Assembly (NCBI GenBank): GCA_003952965.2
Contig: CM025853.1
Coordinates: 21,638,650-21,702,649, forward strand
DNA length: 64,000 nt
Origin: Morella rubra
Lineage: Eukaryota > Streptophyta > Magnoliopsida > Fagales > Myricaceae
Direction: 5' to 3'
Under the pieces are notes generated by a model. The model saw only the letters and a program-made list of their open reading frames with translations, was not told the DNA's origin and searched no databases. Each line of letters begins with the position of its first letter. Position 1 is the stretch's first letter. Positions 61,501-64,000 of the stretch are shown here, in pieces. Made by a program: the position numbers and the translations under genes.

Positions 61501-63455
61501 TTTGGCTGCAAACCTTGACTGGCCTCTCCACCAACTAGATGTCAAGAATGCCTTCCTAAATGGGGACCTAGCTGAAGAAGTTTACATGGAAATTCCTCCA
61601 GGATTTGAGACACAAACTACACGCAACAAAGTTTGTAAACTTAGGAGATCTCTATATGGGCTCAAGCAATCTCCAAGAGCCTGGTTTGAAAGATTCACAA
61701 AGGTAGTTAAGAAACATGGCTACTCTCAATGTCAGACTGACCATACTCTATTTGTTAAACACTCTCGTACAGGAAAGCTTGCTGTCCTCATTGTATATGT
61801 GGACGACATAATTCTAACAGGAGACTATGAAGAGGAAATCCACACCATCAAAAGTTTTCTAGCTGCAGAATTTGAGATCAAGGACCTTGGGAATCTCAAA
61901 TACTTCCTAGGTATGGAGATTGCAAGGTCAAGAAAGGGAATCTCTGTCTCACAAAGAAAATATGTTCTGGATCTCTTAAAAGAGACTGGAATGCTCGGGT
62001 GTAAGCCGGCAGATACTCCCATGGATCCAACAACCAAACTAGGAGCTAAGGAAAATTGTGCACCCGTGGATAAAGGGAGATACCAAAGATTAGTGGGTAA
62101 ACTAATATACCTATCTCACACACGACCAGATATTGGTTTTTCTGTCAACATGGTAAGTCAATTCATGAATAATCCAAATGAAGAACACATGGAGGCTGTG
62201 TATAGAATCCTGAGATACCTTGAAACTAACACCAGGTAAAGGATTATTTTTTGAAAAGAACCAAAGAAAGAGATATTGAAGTGTTTAGCGATGCAGATTG
62301 GGCAGGATCAGTACAAGACCGGAGATCAACTTCAGGGTACTGCACATATGTGTGGGGTAATCTGGTCACATGGAGAAGTAAGAAGCAATCAGTGGTGTCA
62401 AGGAGCAGTGCAGAAGCTGAATTCCGGGCAATGGCACACGGCATTTGTGAGGGAATATGGTTAAGAAGGGTGCTAAAGGAATTAAAGATTTCAGATGAAG
62501 AACCTATGAAAATGTTCTGTGATAATCAGTCAGCAATCAGCATTGCCAAAAATCCAGTACATCATGATAGAACAAAACATGTGAAAATTGATCGACATTT
62601 CATAAAGGAGAAGATAGAGGAAGGAATAATCAAGATGTTGTACGTGCCTACATGCCTTCAAACAGCTGACATTCTTACCAAGGCTCTACCGAGAAAAGTG
62701 TTTGATGATCTGAGTTCCAAGCTGGGGTTAATAAATATTTACCGCCCAGCTTGAGGGGGAGTGTAGAATTATAGGGAGATTTAATTTGATGATCTGAAGG
62801 CAATGTTAGGGGCTAAGATTGAGGAGATCTACAGCTAACAGATCATATTTTCTTATCCCATGATTTTAGGGGATTTGGTAGTCTGTTACCAAATCCGTAG
62901 ATATGAGTTTTCGTTTTTTATAGCTTTATGTTTTAGGAAGTTTTGATTCTTTCCTAGGTAAGTTGTAAATATCCCTAAAATAGATGAGTATTATCATCTA
63001 TATATTGAGGGGAATGTAATCATTCTTCAATATTGGAATATTGAGTTTTTCCTTCCACATCGATAGGGAATATATCCTATTAGTTCTTTACCTTACTTTC
63101 TCATGTCCGACAATAAACAAGAAAATGTGTTTTTTGAATTTTATCATGTACAAATCAATGATCTCATTTGTAGATAGCTATTACAATTGACTATCTCTCC
63201 TTATGCAGGGTTCAGCATCTTTTCTTTTAGGACTTATTTTCCTTTTTCTTCGGTGGCCAATTATTGGCATCATCTTGGAAATATATGGCTGTATTGTTCT
63301 CTTTGGGTTAGTTTCTGGTCTCTACCCTAAGTTCCAAAGTCAATCAGTTATCCGTACAGCTCCTAACTCTTTATGCTTTAATGTACATGTAGCGGTTTTT
63401 GGCCATCAGTGAAGGCGTTTCTCAGTCAGATACCTTTTATAGGATGGATTATACG
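55524..63455 (+). CDS. Got1/Sft2-like vesicle transport membrane protein (partial, runs off the window)
   Basis: Small multi-pass protein of the Got1/Sft2 family, acting in membrane traffic between ER and Golgi and in vesicle fusion. Five coding exons join with GT/AG borders and consistent phase: 55524-55551, 56791-56882, 56972-57052, 63209-63306 and 63393-63455, encoding 120 residues. The N terminus is MVYEINEQKKIGLGLIGFGI. Next come a hydrophobic segment with FLGVILFFDRGLLALGN, a second (IFALTGVAILLGWHSTWNLF), a third (ASFLLGLIFLFLRWPIIGII) and a fourth around EIYGCIVLFGGFWPSVKAFL, then QIPFIGWIIR at the donor after 63455. The four membrane segments and the DRG and FFW/GFWP landmarks fit the family, whose members are about 140 residues. 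The last exon(s) lie beyond 64000. Intron 3 (57053-63208) is long because it contains a Copia element in the same direction. Confidence 0.93.
57933..58235 (+). repeat. 5' LTR of the Copia element
   Basis: 303 bp, TGTAGAATTATA to CACATCGATA, followed directly by the primer-binding site. Both LTRs end in TA rather than the usual CA. Confidence 0.92.
58236..58247 (+). other. Primer-binding site of the Copia element
   Basis: TGGTATCAGAGC, complementary to the 3' end of plant initiator-Met tRNA, abutting the 5' LTR with no spacer. Confidence 0.9.
62762..63065 (+). repeat. 3' LTR of the Copia element
   Basis: 304 bp, differing from the 5' LTR at four substituted sites and one base in a T-run. Preceded by the purine tract TTGAGGGGGAG. 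Confidence 0.92.
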
Positions 63456-64000
63456 GTATACAGTACCCTTTTCTGGTATGTGGACTTCAAGCTGTTTCAA
63501 TGTCCAAGATACTCTTTATGCCTTTATGTACTTTCTCTCTGCTTCTTTTTTTTTTTGTTACCCTTTTCTGTTCCTCGCCCCGCTCCCCCCCTCCCTCTAT
63601 CTCCCCCTCTCTTCCTCCCCACCACCAACAACCACAAAAAAAAAAAGAGGTGACGCATGCTGTTGCACATGCACTGTATTTTTGTTTCACTGTTTATGAC
63701 ATGAACAGCATATATAACCAGAAGTCTTCATGTTTGGGGAACCATACATGCATGCATAAGCTAAAGAATAGTGTTTTTATTTTGGATGGATTTTTTTGTC
63801 CACGCTTTCCTTCATCTTGTAAGTTTCTATAGAAATTCTTTCATAACAAGATGTGTAGTAAGAGATTCACAACAAAACAAGATGGTCCAATCCTTAAATT
63901 ACATCTTGCTGTAGTGTGATTAATTTGGAGGAAAAGGATATCAGTAAATAGCTTCTTTCCCCTAGATTTCTCAGGATATAGATGAGTCATAAATTTCTCA
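63456..64000. other. Intron 5 of the Got1-like gene (start)
   Basis: Begins GTATACAGTACC after exon 5. Contains pyrimidine-rich sequence at 63545-63625 and an A-run near 63635-63647. The last coding exon was not found here and must lie to the right of the window. Confidence 0.6.

Larger units (their letters stand above)
57933..63065 (+). mobile_element. Ty1/Copia retrotransposon in intron 3 of the Got1-like gene
   Basis: It is flanked by the 5-bp duplication GGGAA (57928-57932 and 63066-63070), with LTRs of 303 and 304 bp. A primer-binding site for initiator-Met tRNA lies at 58236-58247, and a purine tract ends at 62761. Parts in Copia order: gag (about 58.3-59.3 kb) with a CCHC zinc knuckle near 59080-59125; protease near 59380-59430 (DSGASDHMTG); pre-integrase and integrase (about 59.8-60.6 kb); reverse transcriptase (about 61.2-62.0 kb, with YVDDIILTGD); RNase H (about 62.3-62.7 kb). 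It looks nearly whole, with its coding region interrupted about twice, and should be regarded as a fossil. The LTRs differ at 4 sites plus one length change (about 1.3%), so it is young: a few hundred thousand to a few million years, depending on the rate assumed. Confidence 0.93.

Noticed and set aside
1-64000. CRISPR arrays, bacterial operons, rRNA genes
   Set aside because: No regularly spaced identical repeats, no ribosome-binding patterns and no rRNA core sequences were seen; the introns and gene types are those of a plant nucleus.

Overview
The window is nuclear DNA from a eudicot plant, probably woody. It is AT-rich and intron-rich, has plant-type genes, and carries abundant LTR, LINE, hAT and Mutator-like debris. 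A Fagales-like tree would fit, but nothing in the sequence proves the species. Three host genes can be supported. (1) A six-exon gene on the minus strand (5030-10150) encodes the 20S proteasome beta subunit PBG1/beta-4 type (beta7 position). (2) A two-exon gene on the minus strand (36797-41235) encodes a very long Ser-Pro4 extensin with a Pollen Ole e 1 domain set between two extensin arms. Its second arm has a one-base break in the reading frame. (3) A gene on the plus strand starting at 55524 and running off the right edge encodes a Got1/Sft2-like vesicle-transport membrane protein. Its third intron holds a young, nearly whole Copia retrotransposon (57933-63065).

Between the proteasome and extensin genes, 12.4-34.3 kb is a transposon graveyard. 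Two LINE copies in the same orientation (12474-17494 and 20920-22777) each carry a tandem array of a tiny terminal-repeat element (TRIM-like: about 200-bp repeats and about 50-bp internal segments). A 2.8-kb solo LTR sits inside the first TRIM array, giving a three-level nest. A 3.1-kb solo LTR lies between the two LINE copies. Further right, a hAT transposase relic is split by a 4.1-kb solo LTR and by a 0.9-kb Mutator-like inverted-repeat element. Each insertion has its own target-site duplication, and the hAT reading resumes across each one. A second hAT element (30378-34331) is complete from end to end, but its transposase is badly decayed.

The rest (0-5 kb, 10.2-12.4 kb, 34.3-36.8 kb, 41.4-55.5 kb) is AT-rich intergenic DNA with microsatellites, small inverted-repeat elements and short chance ORFs. 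The three host genes show no functional link to each other; they serve protein turnover, cell-wall structure and Golgi/ER vesicle traffic. The main points of interest are the TRIM arrays, whose PBS region overlaps tRNA-like A and B boxes, the broken extensin with an internal Ole e 1 domain, and the nested insertions that give a relative order of events.
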